Below are positions 63,237-64,000 of a DNA stretch of 64,000 nt, one piece after another. How positions within the stretch are numbered: position 1 is the stretch's first letter; each line of letters opens with the position of its first letter. This DNA is from Methylomusa anaerophila (GTDB lineage: Bacteria > Bacillota > Negativicutes > Sporomusales > Sporomusaceae), in the NCBI RefSeq assembly GCF_003966895.1, contig NZ_AP018449.1, positions 3,613,501 to 3,677,500 of the forward strand, read 5' to 3'. Under the pieces are notes generated by a model that did not search any database, was not told where the DNA came from, and worked only from the letters and a program-made list of their open reading frames with translations. A program made the translations under genes and the position numbers.

Positions 63237-63557
63237 TTAATGCTCCGGATTAGGGTTTTCCAAATCTTCACCGCTGCCCGGTTCATGGTCTTCATCTTCG
63301 GTAAGGGATGAATACACTTGGGTTTCGGTGCGTTCTTTCGCTTCGGCGACAATGTCTTCAACTTCTTCTACAAAACGTGCTCCTGCCCCTCTGATCTGCT
63401 CAATGGTACCGATAACACCACTGGCAACTGCTACCGCTGCTGAACGGAGAAGGTTTCTCGTCGGCGGAAAGGTAAGAGCTAGCGCCGCTCCGGCCATAAC
63501 AAGGGTGGCTGGATGACTTCTTTCAATCATGCGAGTGCCCCAGCGAAGTACATTCAA
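63237..63557 (-). CDS. Small membrane protein related to the 56638 gene product
   Basis: A 106-residue protein with one or two hydrophobic segments (TLVMAGAALALTF; AVAVASGVIGTIEQI) and a very acidic tail (VEEVEDIVAEAKERTE, DEDHEPGSGEDLE). It resembles DUF5132-type proteins and the C-terminal half of the 56638 protein. Start is TTG 63557, GGAGGTG ~9 nt upstream. It lies convergent with the double ATPase, so the two related genes bracket it. Confidence 0.7.
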   Translation of the reverse strand: MNVLRWGTRMIERSHPATLVMAGAALALTFPPTRNLLRSAAVAVASGVIGTIEQIRGAGARFVEEVEDIVAEAKERTETQVYSSLTEDEDHEPGSGEDLENPNPEH

Positions 63558-63790
63558 ATTAACTCACCTCCATTATTGCGATATAGTATAGTGTTGTCTC
63601 AAGTTAAGGCAGGTATGTATTCTGTGACAGAAAAAGATTTCCAAAGTTTTGGCCGCAAAAATTATAGTTGCATTTTGCAGCTTCGGAGATACTAACAATA
63701 AGAAGTAATCCTAGGCGTCAACCGATAATTGGAATGGTTGCCGCTTTCTTCATACAATAGATAAGACAGAAAAAAATTAATGATTTGCTT

Positions 63791-63816
63791 CAGTAATAAC
63801 AGTAATAACAGTAAAT
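63791..63816. repeat. CAGTAATAA short tandem repeat
   Basis: CAGTAATAA twice, followed by CAGTAAAT. It lies in the 63558-63927 gap, which otherwise shows only AT-rich sequence and no gene I can support. Confidence 0.7.
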
Positions 63817-63927
63817 TTATATTACAGTAATTTCCTGTCGATTGTAGTCGAAAGCAGGATCTGGCAATGGCAGGTTGAATTATATATATATTTACTGTTA
63901 AATTCCGAATTCCAGGAGGAGAATCAG

Positions 63928-64000
63928 GTGGAGGAAAAAGTAACCGTAACATTTGGTAAAGGTGAGCAAAAGGAGTACAAAAAAGGAACTACTTTGTTAG
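63928..64000 (+). CDS. TGS-domain protein, probably a nucleoside (uridine-type) kinase, 5' end only
   Basis: The frame starts at GTG 63928 with AGGAGGAG ~5-7 nt upstream and reads MEEKVTVTFGKGEQKEYKKG before the window ends. This resembles the TGS-type start of the Firmicute nucleoside kinases related to threonyl-tRNA synthetase. Only 24 codons are visible, so the call is tentative. Confidence 0.5.
   Translation, partial: MEEKVTVTFGKGEQKEYKKGTTLL

Noticed and set aside
63692..63952. Minus-strand frame of 86 codons
   Set aside because: Low-complexity Leu run from the CAGTAATAA repeat, no ribosome site, and it overlaps the real start of the TGS gene.

Overview
The window looks like chromosomal DNA of an endospore-forming, anaerobic Firmicute, most likely of the Negativicutes/Sporomusaceae type (Sporomusa/Pelosinus-like). 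An alpha/beta small acid-soluble spore protein (53406-53675), a Ku/LigD-type NHEJ set, a class II superoxide reductase and oligoendopeptidase F support this. The family-level placement is an inference from the general look of the proteins, since no rRNA or outer-membrane gene is present. No tRNA, rRNA or CRISPR array was seen.

Layout. 1-8.5 kb: the 3' part of a Tc-toxin TcA-like gene, a TPR lipoprotein, a DUF3846 protein, an orphan YesN/AraC-type response regulator, and a divergent N-acyltransferase/cNMP-binding fusion. 8.7-11.7 kb: an orphan membrane histidine kinase, then a promoter with a perfect 29-bp palindromic Fur-like box leading to an HD-GYP protein and a FeoB-associated Cys-rich protein. 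11.8-23.7 kb: mostly metabolic genes (Zn-dehydrogenase, GNAT, NadE, DUF362 ferredoxin-like protein, B3/4 protein plus threonine synthase, PEP carboxykinase) with a few unknowns. 24.1-26.9 kb: an NHEJ cluster (LigD-Pol, Ku, ATP ligase). 27-34 kb: zinc-ribbon protein, PepF, amidase and two radical SAM proteins, with repeat elements between them. 34.4-40.8 kb: an accessory GrpE/DnaK/DnaJ-like operon, then a membrane protein joined to a compact FtsH-like protease. 41-48.2 kb: fructose-bisphosphate aldolase, RluA-type pseudouridine synthase, NagA plus a glucose-type PTS IIA, several unknown membrane or Cys-rich proteins, and superoxide reductase. 48.2-51.5 kb: a DMT transporter followed by a decayed zone with an EamA fragment, an IS1182-like transposase remnant and a coiled-coil gene. 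51.4-56.2 kb: a remarkable palindrome-rich tract, then aspartate kinase, SASP and an aminotransferase. 56.6-63.6 kb: a cluster around a 1,777-residue protein made of two complete P-type ATPases in tandem, flanked by two related small membrane proteins. The right edge cuts the start of a TGS-domain protein, probably a nucleoside kinase.

The window is rich in small palindromic elements. One family (core ATCCGGGTATTAGGA and its complement) occurs four times; four further unrelated elements with terminal inverted repeats lie at 23.9, 27.1, 32.5 and 56.2 kb. Most are intergenic and several lie next to gene ends.

The strongest candidates for undescribed biology are: the run of about a dozen back-to-back, mutually unrelated palindromes at 51489-51871 beside a coiled-coil gene, with a decayed partial copy at 33.8-34.0 kb; the double P-type ATPase with its flanking paralogues; the acyl-signal-synthase-like/cNMP-binding fusion between an orphan response regulator and an orphan membrane kinase; the Fur-like-box-controlled HD-GYP/FeoB-associated pair; and the compact FtsH with a dedicated membrane partner.
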